Positions 42,623 to 52,378 of a stretch of 64,000 nucleotides of DNA are shown piece after piece. The stretch comes from Bacillus shivajii. Lineage in GTDB: Bacteria; Bacillota; Bacilli; Bacillales; Salisediminibacteriaceae. The first letter of the stretch is position 1; every line of letters starts with the position of its first letter. The translations under genes were made by a program, and so were the position numbers. The stretch is taken from the NCBI RefSeq assembly GCF_020519665.1, contig NZ_CP084703.1:4340001-4404000 (forward strand), read 5' to 3'. Under the pieces are notes generated by a model, which saw only the letters and a program-made list of their open reading frames with translations, did not search any database and had not been told where the DNA came from.

Positions 42623-45600
42623 TTATTTAATCTTAGCTAGAACTTTATCAAATTTGGCATAATTGACTTTGACACCATCATCTAAGTCAATGTCAATTTG
42701 TTCATTGGCATATGTCGCTAAATGCTTATCAAATTCTTGAAGTTCATCTAATTTCTTTTGATAATCTGTTTTCGATTTTTCCAAATTACGTCTATCCGTT
42801 GCTGACAAACTGGGATTAGCTAAACGTGTATCAATCATACTAATTTCGTTTTGATACTTCGATTGAATCTCTTGTAAATGTTCAAAACGAATCGTTGCCA
42901 TCGTATCTGGTTGATAACGGTGCATATAAATAAGTGTACGTAACCCTTTTTGTTTCCCGGAATCAACAAACCAATAGATTGGTCGTTTCTGGTACGTTTT
43001 ACAATGATCCTTGAAGAATTCATCTAAGAAATAACGACGCAAACGTTCTTCAGGTGTCTCATTTTTTTTCTTTTTTAACGATTCAGCTAACCATTGCATA
43101 TTTTCACCAACAGTATCTGAGCTATATACTACTGATAAAAATTCTCTTAACCGGACAATAATATCATTCTCAAAGTAGTGGTCATCAGTTAGTTGAATGA
43201 GACCATCTGGATTCGGCTTGAATGTTTCATACTTCGATTCTTCAAACTCTCCACCAGCATAAGCGAGACCTTCAACATCTAATGAATAGCGCCCCATTAC
43301 ACAACCTATGAAATAAGACAAAAATGAACCAACAATTTCATTTTCATTGTATTTATTAGGTATATCCAAGCTATCCTTGCTGTCCAAGTTCACCCCATAT
43401 AAATTAAGAAATTCCAAGTTTATATCACTTTCAATGTCATTAATCAGAAATGCTCTTTCTTCAATGTTTTTTTTATTGTTTTCACTAGCATCTTCTAATA
43501 ACTTAAAATCTTTATTGATTAGCGAATGACTAGTAAAATCCCATGAAGTTTCAAACTCATCCCATTCTTTTTTGGACAGTTTAATCATTTCTTTGGTTTT
43601 CTCTACAATCCAAGAAAATTTTTCTGACTCCAAGATAGGTATTCTTTCAAGATCATTAATCTGTTTGTTCAGTGTTGGATTTATTATCTTTAAATATTGA
43701 GCTATTACAGGAGAATTTAATAGTGCTAATAAATATTCAACCTTATAATTATTATTTTTAATAAAGATTCCCTGAACTGCATCATCAAACATCTCATTTC
43801 CTGTCATTATACGACAGCTTGAACCTGCAGAAGTTATTTTTGAAAATACAATTCCTTTTTTAAACATATAACCTAAGTTTTGTGGTCTAGATTTCAGATT
43901 ACCATTTGAATCTTTATAGTTCTTAATCTCGCATCCATCATTATGCCAATTTATTACTTTTTCAAGGTTTCCATACCATTTTCTAAAGCCCCCGCCTTTA
44001 TGGCAAGGATACCATTTTTTGTCTAATTCTGACGTACCTCTTAGTTTTGAATTTGTAATAGGTACCTCAAACCAATATTTAATAAATTTATCAGTATTAC
44101 CTGTTGCTAACCCCTTACGAATTTCTGCAATTTCCTTTAACAATGGCGCATTTTTAAATATATTATAATGATTTTGTGTTGCCCAATAAGCAATTGGCAT
44201 ACCTGGAATAGATGAAAATTGCCCATTATTTGTTTGATACCTGTATCCTAAATCAGGTGAATTAGCTGCTTCTTTAACATATTGGGCTTGATCACCTTTC
44301 AGTTCTGTTAATCGAACAAACTCACCAGTAAGATAATCTAATTGCTTGTGTATGACAAAAGTACAAATGGGTACTGTTGCTTCTTCAAAAGCTGAATACT
44401 CTAATTGAATCAAACTAGATAAATTGCCAATACCGATTAAATCTTTACGTAATTGTTCATGTGTTGATATAAACATCCAAGTATATGGTGTCATTAATGC
44501 TGAAAACCCATTTTCTTTAGCCATGAGTAAAGTCTTATAAATAAAAGCAGAATATAAATCAGTTTTGTAATTTTTATATTCTTTATTCATAAATTTCTTT
44601 AACAATGGATTATATTTATTGTGGTAGGGTGGATTAGTCACAACCACATCATATTTTTGATACAACAATAGCGTTTGTTCTAACAAAGGTAAAAGTTTGT
44701 CATTTATTTCTTTTAAGTATGATTCTTCAATTAAATTTTCTTTTTGATTATCTAAGTTATATATACGGTTAATCCATTTTTCATAAGGTATATCAATTGG
44801 ATTTATTAATGAACCAAATTGTTTTCCTTTTTCATATTGACTTAACAATTCATATGCTAAAGACTTTTCAGCTTCATTTTCAGCAAAATGATTAATAGCT
44901 TCTTCAGATAGCGACTGATCAGCATCAACAATTTCATACACATTCAGTTTTGGACTTATCCCTTTTCGACTTAATCTTGAAATGAAGCGTGGTTGTTTTT
45001 CAGCTGCTTTCATTAATAACGCAAAATTTGCAATTTGTTGCGCACGTTTATCAATGTCTAAACCGTACAAGTTATTTTCTAAAATTAACTGTGGAATTTC
45101 TCTAGTTGGATATCCAGCTTCTTCATACATGTCATATAACATATCAAAGGCGTAAAGTAAGATATGGCCTGATCCACATGCTGGATCCATGATTTTAAGT
45201 TCTTCTAGTGAATCAAATTCTGGATATAAATGATGATTTTCTTCGTGTTTTAAATAATACTCCCAATGTTGTGCCAGTTGATTATTCTCATATTTTTCAT
45301 CGTATAATTTGCCTAATGAATTCTGCACCATATACTGCACGATCCATTTAGGTGTGAATAATTGCGTAACAACAGGCAGATCTTCTTTTTTAACAGCATT
45401 GTTGCGAAGACCTCCAACCTGCTCCTTTTTCTCAGACATGTAGTATTGGTAAAGCCACCCTAGAACTTCTACATTATCTTTTTTGGAACCCTCTTCTTGT
45501 ATTTGATAAAAGTTTTCATCAGACAAGTCATTTACTATTTTACGTATGATGGATTCCTGATCTAATAAGTAATCAGGTAACAATAATTCGGTATAATCTT

Positions 45601-46108
45601 CTATTTTTTCAAATAGGAAAGGTAACAATTGATTTAACGCATTACATTGTGCAATAAACAAATTACGGTAAGCTAGTTCATTATTACCTTTTTGTAGCCA
45701 TTCATTTGTTTGTTGACGATCCACATCTAAGTTCATCGTTTCATATTGAAGTAGAATATCAGGTTCATTTTTGCCTGTACTACTTGATAATACATTCACT
45801 CTATCAGGTAAATAATTATTTACTTCCATGTAACGAATTGCGATGATTCGGTTGAACCAAGTGTAAGCTACCTCTTCAATAAGCTGATTATATCTCACTG
45901 TGTTCAAACGTTTTTGTAATGTATGAACAGCCTGTTTCATCTCTATTGGGAAGGACTTACCATTAACAATTAATTGCCCATAGTTTTCTTCAATACTTAG
46001 TTCTTGATTATCATCTGTAATTCCAAATTGTCCTGCTTTTAATGACACTTTTTCAATTAAGTCACGTCTAGCTTCTACAGCAAATTTCTTTAGTTCGGCC
46101 TTATTCAT
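42623..46108 (-). CDS. pglX: BREX adenine-specific DNA methyltransferase PglX
   Basis: Gamma-class N6-adenine methyltransferase of 1161 aa. The SAM motif MDPACGSGH is at residues 307-315 and the catalytic NPPY at 492-495. In BREX it methylates one adenine in a non-palindromic site, marking self DNA, and also sets target specificity. The frame is complete with no phase-variable repeat tract. ATG with TAGGAGTG upstream. The central target-recognition part (about 560-900) is the most divergent and AT-rich. Confidence 0.95.
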   Translation of the reverse strand: MNKAELKKFAVEARRDLIEKVSLKAGQFGITDDNQELSIEENYGQLIVNGKSFPIEMKQAVHTLQKRLNTVRYNQLIEEVAYTWFNRIIAIRYMEVNNYLPDRVNVLSSSTGKNEPDILLQYETMNLDVDRQQTNEWLQKGNNELAYRNLFIAQCNALNQLLPFLFEKIEDYTELLLPDYLLDQESIIRKIVNDLSDENFYQIQEEGSKKDNVEVLGWLYQYYMSEKKEQVGGLRNNAVKKEDLPVVTQLFTPKWIVQYMVQNSLGKLYDEKYENNQLAQHWEYYLKHEENHHLYPEFDSLEELKIMDPACGSGHILLYAFDMLYDMYEEAGYPTREIPQLILENNLYGLDIDKRAQQIANFALLMKAAEKQPRFISRLSRKGISPKLNVYEIVDADQSLSEEAINHFAENEAEKSLAYELLSQYEKGKQFGSLINPIDIPYEKWINRIYNLDNQKENLIEESYLKEINDKLLPLLEQTLLLYQKYDVVVTNPPYHNKYNPLLKKFMNKEYKNYKTDLYSAFIYKTLLMAKENGFSALMTPYTWMFISTHEQLRKDLIGIGNLSSLIQLEYSAFEEATVPICTFVIHKQLDYLTGEFVRLTELKGDQAQYVKEAANSPDLGYRYQTNNGQFSSIPGMPIAYWATQNHYNIFKNAPLLKEIAEIRKGLATGNTDKFIKYWFEVPITNSKLRGTSELDKKWYPCHKGGGFRKWYGNLEKVINWHNDGCEIKNYKDSNGNLKSRPQNLGYMFKKGIVFSKITSAGSSCRIMTGNEMFDDAVQGIFIKNNNYKVEYLLALLNSPVIAQYLKIINPTLNKQINDLERIPILESEKFSWIVEKTKEMIKLSKKEWDEFETSWDFTSHSLINKDFKLLEDASENNKKNIEERAFLINDIESDINLEFLNLYGVNLDSKDSLDIPNKYNENEIVGSFLSYFIGCVMGRYSLDVEGLAYAGGEFEESKYETFKPNPDGLIQLTDDHYFENDIIVRLREFLSVVYSSDTVGENMQWLAESLKKKKNETPEERLRRYFLDEFFKDHCKTYQKRPIYWFVDSGKQKGLRTLIYMHRYQPDTMATIRFEHLQEIQSKYQNEISMIDTRLANPSLSATDRRNLEKSKTDYQKKLDELQEFDKHLATYANEQIDIDLDDGVKVNYAKFDKVLAKIK

Positions 46109-46156
46109 TGTTTCACTCCTATTTTGTAGAGGAGCATATTGTTCAGCTGCCCCATG

Positions 46157-49100
46157 TTATGATTTTACGAAATAATGTGTTTGCAATTCTTTAATTAAAA
46201 TTCTCTTCAATGATTCAATGGCACGTTCTAGGTCTTCTTCAGACTCAATTGTATTTGCTTGACTAAAGAAGGATTCATACAAATCTTTTTCTGTAATCGT
46301 CTTAGGCTCTCTTTTAACCGTATCTGATTCTTCTCTTAATTGATTGAGCATTTTACGTGCTTTTGATTTTGTTAATTCAACTATGTCAGTAAGTTGTTGT
46401 TGATTAATACGGGCACTTGATATACGCTCACTTTCTTTAATTTTTGTGTAAAGCTGATTGGCTCTATCTATTTGCGATTGAATATAATCAACAATCGTTT
46501 CATATTGAGAATACTGATTACGTAAGGCTTCAATTTTATTAATTGATTTATCGGATTGAACTAAAACTGCTTGTTTTTGCTTATCAGTTTCTTCTTGAAT
46601 GAGAATTTGTAAATCATTTGTTAACTCTGGCAATCGGCTAATATCTTTTGTTGGCTCTTCCTGTAATAATATTTCCTTCATACGTTGAGCTAGTTCGTCT
46701 AACTCTTCATTATGAATGATTTCTAAGTCCTGTTGATGATCTTTTAAAGCTTGGACGGCTTTATCAAAGTTGTTAATAGGATTGCCTTCATAAAATCCTT
46801 GTAACTTTTCCAATACATCATACCAATCTTCAATGTCATCTTCATATTGAATAAATGTTCTACAAAATTGTTCTGGGTCGCGTATAGCTAGTAGTTTTTG
46901 TGTGTCATTTACAACTCTTCGAATGTCACTCTCACCTGGATAAGGGTATTCGATTGTAGAATCTTGTTGACGACGTCTATCTCTAATTCTTTCGATTGGT
47001 TGAACAAACTCTTCTTTAACTTTATTACGGATGATTTCCTCATACGCATCATAATTGTCATATGTTTGTGTAATAGAGAAGAAATCACGAACTAATGCAA
47101 TCAAGTCCTGTTTGATTTGACTGTCCATCTCAACGATCGGTAGAACGACAATACGATCACGCTCAGATACTTTTTCCAAACGATCATAGAATTTGTTGGA
47201 ATTCGGATTAAATGGTTCCCCTGCATACGTAAATCGAACCTTTCCAGCATTCATTAATCCCATTAATATACCGATGGTGTCTTGTTCTTCCCAGCCATAA
47301 GGCACTGCTTTGTATTTTTGTACAACCTGTTTTAGTGTTCTTTGGTCATGCGAACGTTCCAACTCTTCTATAAAATGCTTCACTTCATCCATTGCGTTCT
47401 GATTTAGATCACTGAACAAGCTTTGTTGACCTAAATTTTCAGCTATTTGCTCCCATTCATTTTTACCGTTTTTAAACGAAATCGGTTGTTCAATATAATG
47501 AAATTTCGTAAATGTGCTTCGAATTAACATATCCATCGCTTGGTCAACTTTGCTTTCAAAATTACCGCTAAAGTCACGACGTTGACCTTGAATATAAAAT
47601 TTGGCATTCTCACAAGCTTTTGCTAATAGCTCTTCTGCTTTTTGTGAATATTCATCTACTTCAGCAAGCTTCGTCTCAAATATTCGTTTTTGTTGTTGAG
47701 TCGTAGTACTTGATTGTTTTCGACGTACATAACTATCGACTTGTTGAATATAGGCTAAAGCACTTTCGGCCTCTGCGACATGTTCCTTATCTAATAAGGT
47801 GATTAGATAACCTGAATTAGCTTGGAGTGCTGCTTCTGAATCAGTCATCCCTTCTGTAAATACTTGCATTGTTAACTCATGGTTCATTTGACCTTTTACG
47901 TAACTATCGAATCGTTTATTGTAATCAAAGTGTTTCGTTTGTTCATTATGTTTGTATTCATATTTAGGATGGCGATACATAACGTTGAAAAAAAGATTGC
48001 CTAAGCGCTCCTTTACAGCCGCTGAATTATACTCTTCTACACGAATTTCTCTATTGATTTCTTGTTCTTCGTCTGACAAGAAGGAGTACGAACCATCCGC
48101 ATGTTGCTCAATGAGCATAGCTGTTTGTAGACGATTCAATGATTCTTTAATTTTATATTCTAACGGCTGACGTTCATCATAAACCGTTTCAACCATAAGG
48201 GTCGCAATATTACTAGGGGTTGATTTGATTTCATCGATTCCTTTGATTAAATATAGAACTTGTAATACTTTCACATCATATTCTTTTAAACCTTCATCAT
48301 TACGTACTCGATCTTGAGCTCTAGCAATAGTAGCTGTAATTGATGATTCTAGGTAATCACGTATTGATGGGTAAAACTCTGCCATTGTAACCATATGATC
48401 GATGTCATAATTGGCATTTAATTGCCCCGCTTCCTGAAACGCCTTTAAAAGTGAACGTTCACCACGTGACGTGTGTTGACCACCTTCACCTAAATTTCGA
48501 ATCTTAGTGAAAACCTTTTGTAATAACTCAATTTGATATGGAACAAATGGATAAAAGTTAATAAACTCACCTATTGAACGATAGCCTGATCGTAACTGTG
48601 TATTTTGGGTATCAAACGCTAAACGATTATGAATAAGCTTACCTTCTTGATCGTAAATTGTTTTTAAAGTATCTTCACCAACGTCTGTTTTCTCTAATAA
48701 ACGCTTCTTAATAACTTCATCTGTATTTGCACTGGATAAATTAATTTTAGTTTCGAAACGTCCTTGAATCTTAGAGAAGTCTTTTGTACTGTCAAGATCT
48801 GAAACCGTGGCTTCTAATTTTTCTTGCGATGTCACAATAACCCACGCTTGACCTTGGCAAAGATCACCTAACTTTTCCGTAATAGTTTGTAAGTTAAGCA
48901 TTAAGCTCGTATTATTACCTATATATTGTCCAATTTCATCTGCAAGGAAAACAAGGCGGTAATCTGGGCCTTGCTTTTTGCAATAATCGGCAACCAGTTC
49001 TGCAACGCGTTGAGCATCAATTGAAAACCATTCTCTACTCATGGCAAAGAAAGTTTCCGCTGTATCTTGATCATAACCTACTGCTTCTAATGCTTTAATA

Positions 49101-49720
49101 ACTTTCTTCTTTCGCAATAAAATCTTTAAACGGAACTCTTCCCAAGTCTTATCGTTTTGGTCATAGATGGCTTGTTTAAATTCCTCGTACTTTCCATCTT
49201 CATCTAATTGACGTTCCATTTCTGCCACCCAAAGTGTATCTGAATAGCCTAGGTGGTTATTAAACACTCTTAGAAACACTTCAATAATCCGTTCTTTTTC
49301 CGAATCTTTTGATGAAGATGTAGAACGTGAATCAATGTTAAAAAGTAAAGCATCGGTTTTCTTCTCAGACACTTGTTCCATTATATTAAGTAACTCTTTA
49401 TTATCCGTTTTATCCTGGAAGTAATTAGCTGGAGTTCTACTTGCAATTGTCTGATTATGTAACAAATAAGATAAGATTTTTAAGAAATGTGATTTACCCG
49501 ACCCAAAAAAGCCCGAAATCCAAACTCCAACCTTTGTGGATGGCTGGTCATAAACAGCTAGATAATTACGATAAAAACGTTCTAAATAGTGTTCACTTTC
49601 TTCCGTAAGGACATACTCATCTAACTCTGTTTTTACTACGTTCTCTTCTACTTGTTCAGCTTGAACAACATTGTTAATAGGACGAAATATATCCTTTTTA
49701 AATAAACCTTTAATTTGCAT
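46157..49720 (-). CDS. brxC: BREX P-loop ATPase BrxC
   Basis: Large 1187-aa ATPase (DUF499/PglY-like). Walker A GFFGSGKS is at residues 70-77 and the Walker B-like LVFLADEIGQY at about 256-266. Long coiled-coil segments follow, for instance around 660-720 and 1040-1130. BrxC is a core BREX protein that assembles with BrxB and PglZ. Its ATG follows GGGAGG, which overlaps the end of brxB. Confidence 0.95.
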   Translation of the reverse strand: MQIKGLFKKDIFRPINNVVQAEQVEENVVKTELDEYVLTEESEHYLERFYRNYLAVYDQPSTKVGVWISGFFGSGKSHFLKILSYLLHNQTIASRTPANYFQDKTDNKELLNIMEQVSEKKTDALLFNIDSRSTSSSKDSEKERIIEVFLRVFNNHLGYSDTLWVAEMERQLDEDGKYEEFKQAIYDQNDKTWEEFRLKILLRKKKVIKALEAVGYDQDTAETFFAMSREWFSIDAQRVAELVADYCKKQGPDYRLVFLADEIGQYIGNNTSLMLNLQTITEKLGDLCQGQAWVIVTSQEKLEATVSDLDSTKDFSKIQGRFETKINLSSANTDEVIKKRLLEKTDVGEDTLKTIYDQEGKLIHNRLAFDTQNTQLRSGYRSIGEFINFYPFVPYQIELLQKVFTKIRNLGEGGQHTSRGERSLLKAFQEAGQLNANYDIDHMVTMAEFYPSIRDYLESSITATIARAQDRVRNDEGLKEYDVKVLQVLYLIKGIDEIKSTPSNIATLMVETVYDERQPLEYKIKESLNRLQTAMLIEQHADGSYSFLSDEEQEINREIRVEEYNSAAVKERLGNLFFNVMYRHPKYEYKHNEQTKHFDYNKRFDSYVKGQMNHELTMQVFTEGMTDSEAALQANSGYLITLLDKEHVAEAESALAYIQQVDSYVRRKQSSTTTQQQKRIFETKLAEVDEYSQKAEELLAKACENAKFYIQGQRRDFSGNFESKVDQAMDMLIRSTFTKFHYIEQPISFKNGKNEWEQIAENLGQQSLFSDLNQNAMDEVKHFIEELERSHDQRTLKQVVQKYKAVPYGWEEQDTIGILMGLMNAGKVRFTYAGEPFNPNSNKFYDRLEKVSERDRIVVLPIVEMDSQIKQDLIALVRDFFSITQTYDNYDAYEEIIRNKVKEEFVQPIERIRDRRRQQDSTIEYPYPGESDIRRVVNDTQKLLAIRDPEQFCRTFIQYEDDIEDWYDVLEKLQGFYEGNPINNFDKAVQALKDHQQDLEIIHNEELDELAQRMKEILLQEEPTKDISRLPELTNDLQILIQEETDKQKQAVLVQSDKSINKIEALRNQYSQYETIVDYIQSQIDRANQLYTKIKESERISSARINQQQLTDIVELTKSKARKMLNQLREESDTVKREPKTITEKDLYESFFSQANTIESEEDLERAIESLKRILIKELQTHYFVKS

Positions 49721-49733
49721 TTGTCATACCTCC

Positions 49734-50282
49734 CTATGAAATCCGTGATAATTGATAATCATCTTCATAATCTAAAATGCTAAACAACTTAAGTCGTAAC
49801 CCTGTAAACTCACCAGGATAAAATAGAACAATAGGCTTTTTATAACCTTTACTTGAGACAGATTTCAATAATTGACTGGATCGTAAAAATGGGTGAGCTG
49901 TCCCGACACCTGTAATAAAAATAATATCAGCATCTTCGGTTATATCTTTAAACTGCTGAATCATCGTATTACTTTCATTTAAGATTGGTTCAATAACATC
50001 ATTTAATCCACGTAACCCTTCTTCCTCAGCTACTTCATATAATTCCTCACGTTCGTCTTCTTCAAAAAATGAAAGGAGGAACTCAAATAAATTTACTTCC
50101 TTAATATTTAATTTAGTTCGTTTTAACATATTTTTTATATAGACACGAACTTGCAACTCATCTTCTGGTGGATAGTCCAAAACAAAATGAGGAATATCAC
50201 TCCCAATTCCTCTTGGTTGAATGAATCCGTCCAGATTAATTCGTTTTTCCATTTGTTCTAGTCGTTCGTATGTCGACTTCAT
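49734..50282 (-). CDS. brxB: BREX protein BrxB (DUF1788)
   Basis: A 182-aa cytoplasmic protein. The C-terminal block ADIIFITGVGTAHPFLRSS...GYKKPIVLFYPGEFTG is the DUF1788 signature. It is a core BREX component of unknown biochemical activity that bridges BrxC and PglZ. It overlaps brxA by 4 bases. Confidence 0.93.
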   Translation of the reverse strand: MKSTYERLEQMEKRINLDGFIQPRGIGSDIPHFVLDYPPEDELQVRVYIKNMLKRTKLNIKEVNLFEFLLSFFEEDEREELYEVAEEEGLRGLNDVIEPILNESNTMIQQFKDITEDADIIFITGVGTAHPFLRSSQLLKSVSSKGYKKPIVLFYPGEFTGLRLKLFSILDYEDDYQLSRIS

Positions 50283-50893
50283 GACTCTTTCACCTTCTCT
50301 AAAGCTGAAAAAGAATATAACAGTGGAACATTCTTTTTAGCGTAAGTTTTTAAATCCTGACTTAGATGGATTGGTTTTATGATGTATTTTGTCTGATCAA
50401 CTTTCTCAATCATCCTTACTTCTAAATAGAACATCAGTAATGAATTTATCAGACGTTTTATGGTTTCAGGTCTCCACTCGCTAACCCTTTTACTAACATT
50501 CGCTTTATCTTCAAAGAAGTAATAAAAGTCATTACGATACAAAGATTCCTGCTGTTCATACTTATAAACAATAACTTCTACATAAAATTCTAGTGGCAAT
50601 CGGTATACTTGAAGAAATGAATACAAAGTTAATGCCTTTCGATCATAATCATTAGCACTTAAGAAATGTTGCTTCATCTCATCATCAAGGGCAGCTGCAC
50701 GGTTATATACCATATTAAATCGATTTTTAATGCTGACGGGACTTCTCAATTGAAATAAGTTTTTCTCAATCACTTCCTCCAAAATTTCTTTTTTTGATTT
50801 CCCTAGAAGCATCAGTTCAATGACTATTGCAATATCATTCTCTGACCATTTTTCCTTGGTAAATCCTGCTGAATACTCCATATACTCTAACAC
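50279..50893 (-). CDS. brxA: BREX protein BrxA (DUF1819)
   Basis: A 204-aa protein with the DUF1819 pattern: EYSAGFTKEKW..., a helical N-terminal domain and IKNRFNMVYNRAAALDDEM. BrxA folds like the NusB family and binds DNA in E. coli BREX. The start is uncertain: GTG 50893 overlaps the preceding gene, ATG 50881 is an alternative, and neither has a strong ribosome site, so coupling to the upstream gene is likely. Confidence 0.9.
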   Translation of the reverse strand: MLEYMEYSAGFTKEKWSENDIAIVIELMLLGKSKKEILEEVIEKNLFQLRSPVSIKNRFNMVYNRAAALDDEMKQHFLSANDYDRKALTLYSFLQVYRLPLEFYVEVIVYKYEQQESLYRNDFYYFFEDKANVSKRVSEWRPETIKRLINSLLMFYLEVRMIEKVDQTKYIIKPIHLSQDLKTYAKKNVPLLYSFSALEKVKES

Positions 50894-51144
50894 CCGATCT
50901 TTTTAACCGACATTTGTTTAATGACTTGATCGACAACTTCAAGTCGACGCTTTCCACATTGTTGGCGAATAATAGTTGTATAATCCCCATTTTTAACAAG
51001 TTTGTTCGTATTAGTTATGTACAATTTTTGAATCAAATCGATCATAATTCTTTCATCAATCTCATCTTGCCAGTAATTATCGATCACTTGATTAATAGAC
51101 GCGGCTAAATCTCTTTGTGTTTTTTGAAATAGTTTAACTTCCAC
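50887..51144 (-). CDS. Small first gene of the BREX operon (TIGR04540-like)
   Basis: An 85-aa helical protein (RDLAASINQVIDNYWQDEID) with no membrane segment. It starts at GTG with GAAGGTG 8 bases upstream and overlaps brxA. Short proteins at this place upstream of brxA are known from Firmicute BREX loci, and I recall the model TIGR04540 for them; the match is from memory. The function is unknown; regulation or assembly is possible. Confidence 0.65.
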   Translation of the reverse strand: MEVKLFQKTQRDLAASINQVIDNYWQDEIDERIMIDLIQKLYITNTNKLVKNGDYTTIIRQQCGKRRLEVVDQVIKQMSVKKIGC

Positions 51145-51265
51145 GTTAAAGACACCTTCTCTTACTTTTTTTATACTTATTTTTTATTTTACTTCTAGTG
51201 CATTAGATTCACAATAGAAGTGGGAAAAATATACAAAATTTCTGTCGCCACCACGTTTATTATCG
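51145..51265 (-). promoter_or_regulatory. AT-rich region holding the BREX operon promoter
   Basis: Upstream of the first BREX gene on the minus strand. It holds A/T tracts and a weak TTGTAT...TATTGT pair of boxes. No clear operator was seen. Confidence 0.35.
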
Positions 51266-51303
51266 AAAGGGGGTACCTGGCCGTTTCAAGCCCCACCCCT
51301 TTT
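51266..51303 (+). other. Hairpin in the leader of the plus-strand small-gene operon
   Basis: Stem aaagggg/ccccttt with a loop of about 20 bases containing cctggcc. It lies just before the terminator at 51308-51347, so the two may form a short RNA or an attenuated leader. Confidence 0.4.
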
Positions 51304-51307
51304 ATAT

Positions 51308-51347
51308 AGACCTGTTCTGATTACTTGTCAGATCAGGTCTTTTTTTA
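51308..51347 (+). terminator. Intrinsic terminator upstream of the small-gene operon
   Basis: Stem agacctg/caggtct plus ctga/tcag, followed by seven T. No plus-strand gene precedes it, so it probably ends a short leader RNA. Confidence 0.7.
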
Positions 51348-51470
51348 TTGTTCTAATTTCGAAGAAAGGAGGTGCATATCCCGCCTGCCTGCGACCTGAT
51401 GAACTTTATTGAAAGAATAGCGAGGACTTGAATGGTGAAAGGCATTCAAATGTTAAGGAGAGGATTAAAG

Positions 51471-51716
51471 ATGAATCAAAGATTAAAGACATTGCACATT
51501 GAGATGATGAGGTTGGTGAAAGTAGAAAAATCGCTTACTTCCTCCTATCAACCACATCCATTTAACGATCATTTGTTAAGAGCAATTCGAAAAGAAAAGC
51601 ATCAAGTTAGCAAGGAGATTGAAAGATACGGCAAGGTTCAAGGGAGGATTTTGTTGATTAAGAACAAGTCCATGCAATCGATAGGGCCAGTAACAAACTT
51701 ACATTATGCAAATTAA
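51471..51716 (+). CDS. Small hypothetical protein of the element
   Basis: An 81-aa basic, helical protein (MNQRLKTLHIEMMRLVKVEK), not recognised. The ATG at 51471 has AAGGAGAGG upstream. It is followed by its own terminator. Confidence 0.6.
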   Translation: MNQRLKTLHIEMMRLVKVEKSLTSSYQPHPFNDHLLRAIRKEKHQVSKEIERYGKVQGRILLIKNKSMQSIGPVTNLHYAN

Positions 51717-51719
51717 AGT

Positions 51720-51754
51720 GATCGTCTCCTAATAGTCAGGGGGCGGTCATTTTT
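51720..51754 (+). terminator. Terminator after the 81-aa gene
   Basis: 10-bp stem gatcgtctcc/gggggcggtc with three wobble pairs, then atttttat. Confidence 0.65.
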
Positions 51755-51832
51755 ATATGTCAAACCATGAAAGGAGGTGAAATTAGACACCTTTCGCACG
51801 ATCACCATATAAATTTGAGGAGGAGTTTTATT

Positions 51833-52357
51833 ATGACGATCTTTAACAAAAAGAATGTTCAATCATCAAAAAGGGAGTTTCACGAGAAGGATCTGACAGC
51901 ATCAGAAATTACGGAGATCTATAATCTACTAAAGGAACAATACGATGTTATCGAAGACAAAATTAGACTATCTGTAGACAAAAGTGATTGGGCTGCCTTA
52001 TCCGACCTTGTAAAGCGTAGGCAAAGCCTTCAATCAGCCTTAGAGGAGATCGATCAGCTACAAATGGAATCATCAAAAGAAAACAAGGACACATTCAAAT
52101 CTAAAGTTTCTCAAGGTTTCCGTAAAAGTAGTAGTTTCACTGAAGAAAAAGGTATTCAATTATCAAAAACCGTTTGGAATAACCTTGAGAAGATCAATCA
52201 ATCATCCCATCATATCTTAGCAAAAGCAGTTGATGTTACTTCAGATACTGTTAGTTGGACAAACCATATTAATCAACGTGCCAGTCGTATGGTCATTTCT
52301 AAAGCATCTAAAGGCTTATCTAAGATAGCTGACGTTTTTGAACAAGAACCGAAATGA
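51833..52357 (+). CDS. Hypothetical helical protein of the element
   Basis: A 174-aa hydrophilic protein, strongly helical and coiled-coil-like (residues 20-80: YNLLKEQYDVIEDKIRL and similar), with no membrane segment. Not recognised. The ATG at 51833 follows GAGGAGG. It lies 21 bases before the recombination-type gene, so they are probably co-transcribed. Confidence 0.7.
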   Translation: MTIFNKKNVQSSKREFHEKDLTASEITEIYNLLKEQYDVIEDKIRLSVDKSDWAALSDLVKRRQSLQSALEEIDQLQMESSKENKDTFKSKVSQGFRKSSSFTEEKGIQLSKTVWNNLEKINQSSHHILAKAVDVTSDTVSWTNHINQRASRMVISKASKGLSKIADVFEQEPK

Positions 52358-52378
52358 GAAGGAAAGGAGACAGTGTTC

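Noticed and set aside
32285-51144. Full DISARM system
   Set aside because: The helicase is DrmD-like, but there is no DUF1998 protein (DrmB) or phospholipase-D protein (DrmC), while BREX core genes are complete.
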